Shown in pieces: positions 48,918 through 61,509 of a DNA stretch of 64,000 nt. The stretch lies in contig NC_090182.1 of assembly GCF_024679245.1 (NCBI RefSeq), forward strand, positions 27,383,753-27,447,752, given 5' to 3'. The notes below the pieces were generated by a model. It had not been told where the DNA came from. It searched no databases and saw only the letters and a list, made by a program, of their open reading frames with translations. Both the position numbers and the translations under genes were made by a program. Source of the stretch: Pseudorasbora parva. Its lineage: Eukaryota; Chordata; Actinopteri; Cypriniformes; Gobionidae. The number at the start of each line of letters is the position of its first letter. Within the stretch, counting starts at the first letter, position 1.

Positions 48918-50686
48918 AGGTCCCATGGCATGGATTGTTTTATCATTTTATAATGTTTCCTGGGGTGTACTTATATTGTTCATATGGTTTTTACATAAAA
49001 AATGTCATAATTTAGAAATAAAAGGTATTTATTCTAAACTGATATTAGCCCTCTGGCTGGAATGCTCTGTTTCAAGGAGAGTGTGTGCTGTGAGTCTTCA
49101 GTGAAAACACCCACTGTTGTGATTGGCTGACATCTTTGCATTTGAAATGAGATTAAGTGCGGAGGGGGCGTGGTTTAGTCAGGCGCCAGCAGGAGCAGCT
49201 GCAGCGCTGCCAGTCGAGAGAGAGACAGAGAGAGATTGGGAAAGAGCTGGGGAAAGATTGAGATGCTGAGAAAGTGCTGAGATTGCTGAGAAAGTGTCAA
49301 AAACCGAGTTTTTGAGAGAGCGAGTTTATTTTGTTTGTATCTGAGAGCTCTGAATAAACACGAGTGAACTTTGCAACATTATTTCTCTCACTAAATGCTT
49401 TCACCACAGCTAACAACAAACATGACATCCATCTGAATACAGTTAAGAGCTTCTGTTGAGCATAATTACTAGAGCAGCGTCATTCAAACGGTTGATTGAT
49501 AGGTCCGAACATTATAAAGAGTGTTCTTTGAATGCTCTCTGTAGTTTAATCATTTAAAGGTCCCATTCTTCACGTGTTTTCGAAGCTTTGATTATGTTTA
49601 CAGTGTGCAATATAACATGAGTTCATGTTTCGCGTGTAAAAAAAAACAGTATTTTTCACACAATTTACTTATCTGTAGCGCTGTTTCCTCTGTCCTAAAA
49701 ACGGTCTGATGATTTCCTTGTTCTATGAAGTCCCTCCTTCAGAAACACGTAACGAGTTCTGATTGGGCCAGCGCTTCCCGTGTTGTGATTGGACAGCAGC
49801 TTAGTGCACTTTGGCCGGAAAGGTCCCGCCTCTTACCATAACGGGGAGATACAAGCGCTGAATGCGCGCTCTTCTCCACGTGGAAGAGCAACAAGACCAC
49901 GCCCCCTATTTTGCGTGTTCTTGTGTGCGGAGGGTTAGTCAACAAACGGTTCTAGTGACGTCATTACATCCCTGCACTTCCTGCTGTAGTCCAAACCGGC
50001 CGTTCTCTGTAGGCTTTGAAAGGGAACTTCTGTTAAATAAAATATCTCGCTTGGCATTGAACTTTGAGCTTTATAATTTTACAGGTATTATTTATGCTCT
50101 AACAGCAACATTACACACTAACTAAAGTTTGAAAGATGGAATCGCGAAGAATGGGACCTTTAAATAACAGATTTGTTTCATGCTGCTAACAGAAATGACG
50201 TGAAGTTGATGGTTTTAGTCACTGGCTTGATTCACTGATGCATCAAGACGACCAGCGATTTGAAAGACTGACAGTTTTAAACGATTTAGAAATTATGTCT
50301 GTGTGAACTTGAATGATTAGCTACACATCAGAAATCACCGATCCCAGATCAGGCATTAATAACCACTGTTACTCACTGTTTGTGGCGGTGCTGTCGAATA
50401 AATATGGTAAAGCCTGTGCTGATATCGCGACTGATAAACTGAATCCATTCTAGACTCATTTCTAACTGGGCGGGCAAAGCGGGGGAAGGGGCGGTAACCT
50501 TATGACGTCATAACAGGATAATTTAAGATCAGCTCTTCTGGGCTCTCATTCTCTCAACGGCAGAGATAGACAGCCAGAACTTGTTTTACACCGATCAAAA
50601 TTTCTAGCCACTTGGGGACAATATTCAGGCTAACTCATATTAATGTTGAAAAACCTTATAAAATAAAAATTTCATGCCATGGGACA
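48918..50686. mobile_element. Outer TTAA-flanked element (AGGTCCCATGGCATG end)
   Basis: TTAA at 48914-48917 and 50687-50690. Termini AGGTCCCATGGCATGGATT and TTTCATGCCATGGGACA. It contains a second TTAA element, 49558-50159; without it the length is about 1.16 kb. Confidence 0.88.
49558..50159. mobile_element. Inner TTAA-flanked element nested in 48918-50686
   Basis: TTAA at 49554-49557 and 50160-50163. Termini AGGTCCCATTCTTCACG and GCGAAGAATGGGACCT. The first nine bases match the outer element, so both may use the same transposase. Confidence 0.9.
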
Positions 50687-50690
50687 TTAA

Positions 50691-51850
50691 AGAGTCTTCT
50701 TTCAACTACATTAAAATCGTATTTCCTCAAACGTTTGAATGTTTTTCTGTAGTGAAGTGTCCAACAATAATTGTCCGTATGGCATCATTCATTCAGAGTG
50801 CATCTCTAATTATGTTTAATGTCAACTAAGCAGATAGATAATGTTATATACTGTTGTGGTATATACTATATACTGTAACATGTCAAGCTTTCAGTTTTTT
50901 CCTATAACGCAAATCTTGCAAGACACACAAGCCACATCTTGCAAGATAAAAATATGAAAATCTACTATTGGTCCAATCCACAAGTATAGACTAAACCAGC
51001 CTCGTTTATTCACTCCCTTCCAAATTGCATAAAACAAAGACTCAATATACAAGGGCATTCTAACCCATTAAAAATAGCGATTTTAAGTCATTTATGTTAA
51101 TGAAAGAAATAATTGATGGACATTCAATTAAAATGTTCTAATAATGTTGTGCATTATTTCAGTGCTGAAATGTGATTGGCCAATTAGAACAGATTCTGAT
51201 GTTTTTATAGTTCCTTTCTCTAATTTGCAACTCACGTCATTAAAATTAATAAGGAAAGGCTTTTTTGTACTGAAACAATTCTCATTTCGGCTCAGTTCTT
51301 CACTTTAGCATTTCTGCAATAACGTTGATTAATATTGCATCATGTGCCCACCATCCTAACAAAGCTGAAAGTTTTTCAGACATGCAGTACAGAGCTGACC
51401 TGATGGGGATCGACCCTGGTCAGCTCACAGGTGGACGCCTCATGCGTGAAGCTCCAGCTAATCTCATCCGCCATTAAACGCTGCCCATGTCTTCTGATCT
51501 CCTCCTTCTAATGGATCTCATGTCTGTATTATTAATGTGATAATTAAAAGCGGGAGGTGAGCTGCCATCGGGAGTAATAAGGAGAATAAATAAGTATGGA
51601 AATGTAATTTGGCTTAATGAATAAGCAGTGCATGTAAAATAAGGTGCTGTGAGAGATGATTGGATGGAATTGTTCAGGATTATGTCATTGCTAAGAATGG
51701 AACATGAGGTCATATCTTCGGCTCTTTAATCTACAAGCTCACAGTACTGCAAAAATCTGTATTTCATTTTTTTTTTTAATCTAAGCATACTTAAAACATA
51801 AAATGTGAAATAAAATGATTTGTTTTTAGAAGAGAATTTAGTTTAAGAAT
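50691..51850 (+). other. Intronic DNA, partly repeat-free
   Basis: 51360-51720 is repeat-free with many TAAT/ATTA motifs; a candidate conserved element. No gene. Confidence 0.4.
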
Positions 51851-51855
51851 TAAGT

Positions 51856-51990
<135 letters not shown>

Positions 51991-52072
51991 TACTTGAATA
52001 TGGTTTACAGGTACTCCCCATAGGCATAATGGTTTTTAAACTGTACAAACTGTGTATTCTATCCCCTTACAC

Positions 52073-52955
52073 CAAGGGGCCCCAGACTTAGTCCTGGAGG
52101 GCCGCTGTCCTGCAGAGTTTAGCTCCAACTCCAATCAAACACACCTGAACCAGCTAATCAAAGTCTTACAAGGTCCTATAAAGGCACTAGCTGTGTCTCA
52201 TTTCGGAAGGCTGCGTCCTCCGGAGGTCGCATTTGAAGGGTGCATATGTCATAAGGCCGTCTCATTTCAAAAAAGTGAGTAGGACTCTCCAAATGTGACC
52301 TTCGGATGCGTCCTTCTTTCATAGGATTTCGGAGTGTGCTGAGGTGTATCCTTCACGGCTGGAGATAACCCACAATTCTTTGCGTATCCGTTAACAACCG
52401 TCATATTTTTTTTATATTATATGAAAAAAACGGCACCACCGCCAGATATACATGCGAGCGTAGGTGTGTGGTGTTTAAATTAAGTAGTTCAAGCTTTTTT
52501 GTTGTTTCTTTTAAGCTCTATTACCTCAAACAGAGAGTTGTGGTAAACAGGATTACAACTGTTCAGTGCATTTTAAACGTTTAGAACAGTACATTGCTGT
52601 CAAGACAAGAAACATTTCACAGTCATTTTCAAGTTATAGATAATTTTCATTCATAAACTGAAATTCAAAAAAAATATATATAAATTGGCGTGAGAGCGCA
52701 ACGAGGCTGAACGTGTTGGCATAGCAACGTGATACTTCCTGCCTGTGTGTCCTACGAAGGACGTCTCGTTTAATTCTGATGAGGACACTCCGTATACTGC
52801 ATCCTACACAGGACGTGTCCTCCGGAGGACGCAGCCTTCGAAATTTAACGAAATGAGACACAGCTATTGATTAGCTGTTTCAGGTGTGTTTGATTGGGGT
52901 TGGAGCTACACTCTGCAGGACAGCGGCCCTCCAGGCCCAAGTTTGGGGACCCCTG
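52073..52955. mobile_element. hAT-type MITE split by another palindromic element
   Basis: Termini CAAGGGGCCCCAGAC and AGTTTGGGGACCCCTG; halves pair through GCCGCTGTCCTGCAGAGTTT / ACTCTGCAGGACAGCGGCC. Flanks CCTTACAC and GCTTTCAC match at 6 of 8 positions. The same family as 33788-33974, opened at its middle by 52189-52865. Confidence 0.83.
52189..52865. mobile_element. Palindromic-end element inside a hAT MITE
   Basis: Termini AGCTGTGTCTCATTTCG and CGAAATGAGACACAGCT, extended by GGCTGCGTCCTCCGGAGG / TCCGGAGGACGCAGCC. 677 bp. The target duplication is ambiguous (TA or CTA). Superfamily not assigned. Confidence 0.85.
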
Positions 52956-53249
52956 GCTTTCACTAACCCTACACCTAAACCGTATACCCACTACAGAAAA
53001 TGTTTGTTTAGTACTTAGTTTTGCCTCTTTGTCGCCATCTCTGTTTGAAACATGCAATTGCAGTTAGTTAGTTGCAGAATTATCATCTGACGGTGATTAA
53101 ATATAACTTTGGCTTAGCTTATATCACATAAAAAAATTCTATGAATTGATGCAATTTAATTCATAGAAATTCAATTCAGCCAACTGAAAAATTGAGATGT
53201 GACTCACTTGAAAATTTTCAATTGGAGACCTGAATTTTTTTTTTACAGT

Positions 53250-53301
53250 GTGGTTGACGTCATGGACACTACGTCCATACTTTTTTTTACAGTCTATGGG
53301 T
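53250..53301. repeat. Abutting end fragment of the CCCATAGACTGTAAA element
   Basis: ATGGACACTACGTCCATAC, poly-T, ACAGTCTATGGG reaches TTTAA directly against the next element, so two element ends meet head to head at 53302-53305. Confidence 0.8.
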
Positions 53302-53305
53302 TTAA

Positions 53306-54952
53306 CCCATAGACTGTAAAAAAATATGGACGTAGTGTCCGTGACGTCACCCATAGGATTCTGATAAGCCGCTCTGAAGCTTAAAGTATGGTCGAGCTGG
53401 GTGTTGCCATCTTGTGAGCTTGACTCGCGTAGTTGACTCGTTGACTACGCGTGTCACTCCCGGATAACAGAAAATGGGCAAAAAGGCGGGATGTGCATGG
53501 AGCTGAGGTGACGCAATAACTATAGACGGCGCATAAATGGCTATCCACTTGTAACCACGCCCTTAATTATGCAGAACTTTAAGGCTTTATATAACGTAAA
53601 CGAATGAGTTATAAAAAATTCACCCCCCTCAGAGTTGTCATGAAGATCAAAATTAGCCTTATAAGCCAAAACCACAATTTGTACCAGGCTGTAAACATGT
53701 TTTTTTCTGCTTTAAAGTTGAGAATTTTAACATGGGGCTCAATGAGATTCTGCTCCCTTCTGGAGCCTGTCCCTAGTGGCCAGTTGAGGAATTGCAGTTT
53801 ACATTAATTCTGTATTGGCTTCAAGAGAGATCGCGGGAGGCAACTCTTGAAGCCAATACAGAAGTAATTTAAACTGCAATACCTAGCCTAACCACTAGAG
53901 ACATGCTGCAGAAGGGAGCAGAATCTCATTGAGGCAGTTTTTACAATTCTCAACTTTACAAATTCTGGTTTTGGTCTATACCTAATGGTTTTAGTCTATA
54001 GCTAATTTTGCCCTTCATGAACTGTGAGGGGGGGGGGGGGGGTTATAACTCATTCGTTTACATTATTATATAAAGCCTTAAAGTTCTGCATAATTAAGGG
54101 TGTGGTTACTTTGAGTGGCAAGTGGATAGTCATTTATTCGCCGTCTATAGTCATTGCGTCACATAAGCTCCGCCCATATCCCGCCTCTTTGCCCATCCTT
54201 TATTACCCTGGCGTGACTCGCGATGAAGCGTAGGCCAGCTCGACTTTACTTTATGCTTCAGAACCAAGCCTGCAGTCTCCCTCTCATTTACTGAAACTTT
54301 CGTGCCTCGATCGCCCCCCGGTGACCGGTCCCAGTATAGCCGCCCCTCTGTGTTTTCTAATGGACGCGAGGCAAACTAAATAATAAAATTACACTTTAAA
54401 AAATGTTCCCCAAAGTTAGTTTATGTCACTGAAGGCAGTTATCATCACGATGATTTCATTTCAGGTGTTCGTTTTAAAAATAAGTTTAGTTTGAGTTAGT
54501 TATTTGATGCTATAAAAACGGGGCGTGACGTCATGATTGACAGCTGAGACTGACGGCTTCTCTGAGTGAAGTTGTCACTGAGGCACTAACGGACTTTTTT
54601 CGAAATTTTTGGGAGCAGATTAGAGCTTTAGCTTTAATTTCTACATTTCCATAACTGTTTATTTCACACCAACATAATTAATTGTTCTGCATCTGCGAGA
54701 GTGTGGGCGGGCTTTTGATATCGCGACTGTACTTCCTGCTCTACTTCCTGCGCTCTACTGCGCAACTCCGGTCCCGAAATCGCTACTGCGCAGACTCGGT
54801 CCCAAGATGTCCGCGCCGTGCGAGGCCGCCTGAAAGCTTCAAATATGGCAAGCGGAAACGGATGATGTCGAGTCGTCCATATTTTTTTACGGTCTATGTT
54901 CAGAACGGCTTATCGGAATCCTATGGGTGACGTCACAGAAACTACGTCCATA

Positions 54953-54983
<31 letters not shown>

Positions 54984-54997
54984 TACAGTCTATGGGT
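53306..54997. mobile_element. Large foldback composite with CCCATAGACTGTAAA ends
   Basis: TTAA at 53302-53305 and 54998-55001. Both ends carry CCCATAGACTGTAAAAAA, then GGACGTAG, GACGTCACCCATAGGAT and GATAAGCCG in inverted orientation. Inside, 53370-53832 and 53845-54265 form a second long hairpin centred near 53838 (TTGGCTTCAAGAG / CTCTTGAAGCCAA). A further end-like segment lies at 54865-54897. It looks like several insertions of one family. CCC ends plus TTAA suggest piggyBac-like mobilisation. Confidence 0.82.
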
Positions 54998-55001
54998 TTA
55001 A

Positions 55002-55890
55002 CTGAATTATCAAATGTCAGCAGCAAGTACATTGGTCAACAAAGTGAGATTTAATGCATAATAAAATATTTTTATTTATTTAACATATTTAGTTATTGGA
55101 GGTTTGCATAGTATTCTGATTTTGCATTTGACTGATTTAATTCAGTTTGAGGAATACTGAATCTTTTTAGTGCAATTGAGATTATTAAATGCCTGTTCAC
55201 ATTTATTCTAAAACTACAGTAACTCTCATGTTTACACACAACGCCTCAGCATTTTTATCAACACTGGGACAGGAAAGCAGTCAGTCAATAAGGAATGGGA
55301 AAACAAAGTAACCTGCGTTAGTATATAAAGTTAGTATATAGTATATAAACTCAGATATTTTGTCAATTTTAAAAGTAATATGTTACTTTACTAGTTACTT
55401 AGTAATCTGATTACAAGTTACTTGTAATGCATTGCCCCAACACTGGTAATAACTGTGTCCTCATAAAACATTATACAATAACACACATATACATATAAAA
55501 AAAATTGTTTCATATAATATTTTTTATAAAATGTTTACTAAAAATAAGATAAATTCTACTAATTAATAAAATGATGTTTGCAGTGTTTGGACTTCACTGG
55601 ATGAGTTGAGATTGGTTTTGAGGCAGTATTGAATATGTCACTCACTGTCTCTCTGTCGCCTCAGTACTTGTACCAATGTGCTTGTGTGCATCAACACTAA
55701 TTAGCTTTTAATAGGGAGTAATTAACTGGAACATGAGTCCAAGGGGCCCGGGGGGGATCGGGGAAACACTTGGGCGCAGACGCACACACACATTTTTAGC
55801 AGTTGATGATGCCCAACATATGCTCCAGTTGCTCAGAAACATTCAGATGCCAGCACATGTCTGACCCAGTTGTGCTGTTTTACTGTTTAG
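55002..55890 (+). other. Intronic DNA, nothing recognised
   Basis: 55360-55445 contains AGTTACTTAGTAATCTGATTA and TTGCCCCAACACTGGTA, a short teleost repeat fragment. No gene. Confidence 0.4.
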
Positions 55891-55892
55891 TT

Positions 55893-56774
<882 letters not shown>

Positions 56775-56886
56775 GTTTCCTGGTCCAGGGCTGAAGAAAG
56801 TCCATCCACACGGCTCAGAACCCAGACAAAAACCTCCTGAACCCGTCATCAGTCAGATCATCGACAAACTCAAACACATCAATCAG
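56775..56886 (+). CDS. gpc3: Glypican exon, ISQIIDKLKHINQ helix
   Basis: Acceptor TTTTGTAG ends at 56774 and donor CAG|GTAAGT follows 56886. The first G completes the Lys codon left open by the preceding exon (AA|G), and the exon ends in phase 0 (37 codons). The C-terminal half, PPEPVISQIIDKLKHINQ, matches the helix that closes the GPC3/GPC5 core before the glycosaminoglycan-bearing stalk. The N-terminal half, FPGPGLKKVHPHGSEPRQK, is Pro/His/Lys-rich and does not resemble the tetrapod GPC3 segment at this place, so it is either a diverged loop or a teleost paralogue feature. The downstream exon with Ser-Gly attachment sites and the GPI signal was not found before 64000. Confidence 0.88.
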
Positions 56887-58319
56887 GTAAGTCGCTGTTT
56901 ATCAGAAAACATTTTTAAAAAATGTATTACATGTGAACTTTACAGTGCACATCTGTGAATAATCATACACTGCAATGCCGTCAGTCAGCACACGGACATA
57001 CAGCTGTGTGTAAACTCGTCACCTCTGTTTTAACTCCGTCACAACAGTCTGCTTGTCATCACACACACAGATGCACGTCTGCACGCTGTTTTATGAAGCA
57101 CAGTCGTGTAGATTATCAGGATGTGCGATAGGGGCTGCTGGTATTTGTGCGTTAATGCAGACAAAGCAGAGGCTTTCATTCACTTTCTTCCTGCCTGCTT
57201 TTAAATAACAACAGCTGCGTGTCATATCACCTTGACTGTGTGTGTGTGTGTGTGTCAGGGTGTGTCTTCTTATATTTCATGTACAGTTCGTTCCCTATTG
57301 TGAACGAGATCCCACAACGATATTTGACCCTTTAAGGTTTTCTGTGTGTATACTCTGGTAATCCTGAGAGAACAGCATCTGGCTCATCCACAGGAAGCTC
57401 ACTGGGCGATCTAAAGGACGCTTCCTCTGTACCTGGAGGATGTGTGTTTTTGGCTGGGTTTAAAGTTATGCTGCAATGCAGCCTCATTGTGAATAGCTCT
57501 AGGCTACAGTTAGCCAAGCTCCATCCAAGTGTGTGTGTTATTGGCACATTTAGTCTTGTTTTTTTCACCTTTAATTTTTTACAGTTACACCTTTTCATTT
57601 AACATATGCTTTTGTCTAAAGAGGGAATACAACCAAAAACAAAGTGCTAACAATAGTCTAGAATTGTCCAGGAAAGATCAGGGAGAGATTTATTAAAAAT
57701 AGTGAAAGCATGGACTTTTTTAGTTTAAAGAGTCAGCAGGACACAGTCAAGTGCTCACAGAAGAGATGAGTGTTATCAAGATCTGCTCAAACCCAACTCA
57801 AGAGATGAAAACTCAACTCTTTAACAACTCATTTCATAAATAAGATTCCTGATTTTTCATTTCAAATATAAATGTACGTTCTGCTGTATTAACTATTTTT
57901 TAAAACTAACGTGTTTGTTTTATTTTATTTTTGGTTTGCCTTTTCTTTTCTTTTTTAGTTTAGTTTAGTTTTTTTACTATTGATTTTTTTTGTTTAGTTG
58001 TTCTGCTTTTTTATGCGACTTGTAAAATCTCTTAAATTCTTAAACACATATTTTATTATTTATTTTATTTTTGCTTTGTACTATTTTGTTCTGTATTGTT
58101 TTTTTTAATATATTTTAATTTTAATATTTATTTTGTTGTTCTGCCTTTTTGCCGGTTAATACTGCTTGTTTACTCCCCTTTGCATTATTGTTATTTAAAA
58201 ATAATAATAATTTAATGTTTCATTTTGCTTTAAATGAAAAACTACAGAGTGTGTGGGGTCCTGTGCACATCTTGCGTTAAAGCAGAATGAGATTAATGCA
58301 AGTGCGTTGCGTATAGATA

Positions 58320-58321
<2 letters not shown>
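56887..58321 (+). other. Start of the last intron in the window
   Basis: Begins GTAAGT. T-rich from 57890 to 58200. No downstream glypican exon with Ser-Gly sites was found. Confidence 0.45.
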
Positions 58322-58757
<436 letters not shown>

Positions 58758-58968
58758 CTAGCTAGAGAGAAACCCACTGCGGCCTCATACTCAATGGCCC
58801 CATCTGAGCAGATTAGCGCAGCGCTCTTGTTTAAACAGACCGCAGAGACATCAGAGCCGCTCAGATGAGTCGTGGGTCTCATCTGCCCTCAGGCTGTGGA
58901 GGAGGGCGGTGAGGTCAAGCCTTCCATGGGACAGGCCCTTATTTTCTCAGTTACTCTACAAACAGACC

Positions 58969-59104
58969 TCCTCTTCTCTTCTCTTCTCTTCTCTTCTCTT
59001 CTCTTCTCTTCTCTTCTCTTCTCTTCTCTTCTCTTCTCTTCTCTTCTCTTCTCTTCTCTTCTCTTCTCTTCTCTTCTCTTCTCTTCTCTTCTCTTCTCTT
59101 CTCT
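58969..59104. repeat. (CTCTT)n satellite
   Basis: About 27 near-perfect CTCTT units, purine on the other strand. Confidence 0.98.
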
Positions 59105-59635
59105 AGTTAAGAGGCATGTCGCATTATTTATGTTCATGACAAGTATACGCACGGTCAAAATGAAGACGTACCATAGACTTTTGTGTGTTAGAAAGGGAAA
59201 AAGAAAACTAATTCAACAATGTCACACTCAGAATGTTGTGGTTGATCTGAATGTCAGCATGGCTGTGAATACGTCATGCTGATGTTCAGTATAACAGTGT
59301 TTGTGTTGTGATATTGTATAGTCGCACAGATGCGCATGATATACTGTAGGTCCGGTGACTCTATGATGTCAGTGCTGCTCATGTCTGGTAGGCGAATGGC
59401 AAGTGCATTTCATAAGACCTTTATGGCATCTGTGAACCACAGAAAAACACATCCGCTGCCCCTATAAACACACAAACAAACACAGACACACACACACACA
59501 CGTTTGTTTCACTATACTGCTATTGTTTTTTATCAGGGTAATGTCCTAACCTGACTTGACCCCTAAACATAACACTCTGTGCAAAACACTAGATTTTAAT
59601 TTAAACATGAATTACCTGATCTAGTATAAGATCTA
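59105..59635 (+). other. Intronic DNA with a second GT-flanked repeat fragment
   Basis: 59482-59560 (CACACACACACGTTTGTTTC ACTATACT, GGTAATGTCCTAACC) is an inverted, diverged partial copy of the right part of 58369-58652. Confidence 0.5.
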
Positions 59636-61178
59636 CAGTACCAGCCAAAAGTTTGGACACATTACTATTAGTAATGTTTTTGAAAGAAGTTTCTTCTGCT
59701 CATCAAGCCTGCATTTATTTGATTAAAAATACAGAATTTCTTTTTAATATTGTGATATATTATTACAATTTAAAATATTTGGTTTTAAATTTATTCTTTT
59801 TATTAAATTATTGATTTATTTAATTATTGATTTATTTCAAAAAAGAAATAAAAAAAGACTGACTCCAAATTAATGACCAGTAGTGTATATGGTTGTTACA
59901 AAAGTTTTGTTTTTAAAACATTTGCTTCTTTTTTTCTTTTTCTTTTTTTCTTTTCTTTTTATTCATCAAAGTATTCTAAAAAAGTATCACAGGTTATGAA
60001 AAAATATTAAGCAGCAACTTTGAAAATGAATCATCATATTAGAATAATTTCTGACAGGTCATGTGACACTGTAGACTGGAGGAATGATACTAAAAATTCA
60101 GCTTTGCATCACAGAAATAAATGATTATTTAAAGTATAATAAATTGAAAACCATTTATTTTAAATTGTAATACACTCAAAAAAAATGATTCTAGCTGTTT
60201 GCTGAGTTTATTTAAATAAAATAAACAACACAAATCTTTAGTTTTTTACTTAAGTGTCATTTTACTTGATTTTATTAGGTTAAATGAAATAAAATTTGTT
60301 AAATGTTAAGTTAACCTAAACCATTTGTGTTGAGACTACATGAATCATTTATGTTGCGCTGACTGAACTTGGCAGTGTATTTCTATTTCCCAGCGTGCTT
60401 TGCATAGGGATGTCTCAGGAGAGTAAATGTTGAAGTGCTGTTTAATGTGTTTTTTTGTGAAGGGAAAGACCTGTTAATGTTTTCATGTTATATTTGACAT
60501 TTAAAAGTTATGTTGTGTTCATTTTTATTGAGGTTACCATTATCGTGAAGTGTAGATCTTGTGGTTAAGCTATGCTGTTCTGAAACTGTGCTAATGCCAG
60601 TGATGAGAGATGCTTTACTTGATTATATACTTGCAAGTTACAATTAGCAATTGATCAAGTGTTGTTGACTAATAGTTTTTATAGAAATAAAGAAAACTAA
60701 TTAATGTGACACAGCTCCCATAGAATACATATGGGCATCAGTTCTATCCCTCTCTATCCTACTTTATCTAAATGGATTGACATAAAATAATTTAGTCAAA
60801 ACTACTAAAAAATAAATAAGTTAATACAACAAGATTACAACAAATGTGTGTAGTTGAGCTGACACTATTAAATTAAGCTGTGCCCAACCATAGTAAATAA
60901 GTTGAATCAACCTTAATAAATTAAGTTGACCCAACGTAAGTACATTAAATGGGAATAACAGAATTGCATAATGCTGAAATAAAGCAAGTTAATTATGTGG
61001 AAATACTTTCCATGATTGTTTTATGTTTATTCAAAAAGTAATTTTTTTGAGTGTAATACATTACAATATTACTTTTTTTTCTGTATTTTTGATCAAATAA
61101 ATGCAGGCTTGATGAGCAGAAGAAACTTCTTTCAAAAACATTACAAATAGTAGTGTCCAAACTTTTAGCCTGTACTGT
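59636..61178. mobile_element. CCAAAAGTTTGGACAC-type element interrupted by another
   Basis: Left end ACAGTACCAGCCAAAAGTTTG, right end CAAACTTTTAGCCTGTACTGT. About 120 bp next to each end pair (AAGAAGTTTCTTCTGCTCATC / GATGAGCAGAAGAAACTTCT). Split by 60173-61053. Confidence 0.88.
60173..61053. mobile_element. CACTCAAAAAAA-end element nested in 59636-61178
   Basis: Termini CACTCAAAAAAAATGATT and AGTAATTTTTTTGAGTG. The 5-mer TAATA flanks both sides (60168-60172, 61054-61058). No transposase ORF. Confidence 0.8.
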
Positions 61179-61195
61179 ATATATTACTTGATGAC

Positions 61196-61506
61196 CCAAA
61201 AATGAAAATTCTGTCATCATTTACTCACTCTCAAGTTGTTCCAAACCTGTATGAGTTCATTTTTCCTGCTAAAGGCAAAAGAAGATTTTTTTGAACAATA
61301 TTTGTAACCAAGCAGATTGAGCAACCATTGACTACACATTGACATTGAAAATACTATGGTTGTTCTATCTGCTTTGTTACAAACATTCTTTAAAATATCT
61401 TCTTTTGTGTTCAGCAGAACAAAGAAACTCATACAGGTTTGGAACAACTTGGGGGGTTGGGGGTTGGTGGGTGACAGAATTTTCTTTTTTTGGGTGAACT
61501 TTCCCT
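61196..61506. mobile_element. Near-palindromic TTAA-type MITE
   Basis: ACCCAAAAATGAAAATTCTG and CAGAATTTTCTTTTTTTGGGT, CAAGTTGTTCCAAACCTGTA and its inverse, and AACCATTGACTAC at the centre make an almost complete hairpin of about 310 bp. The right end TTTCCC is followed by TTTAA; the left terminus is eroded. Confidence 0.82.
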
Positions 61507-61509
61507 TTA

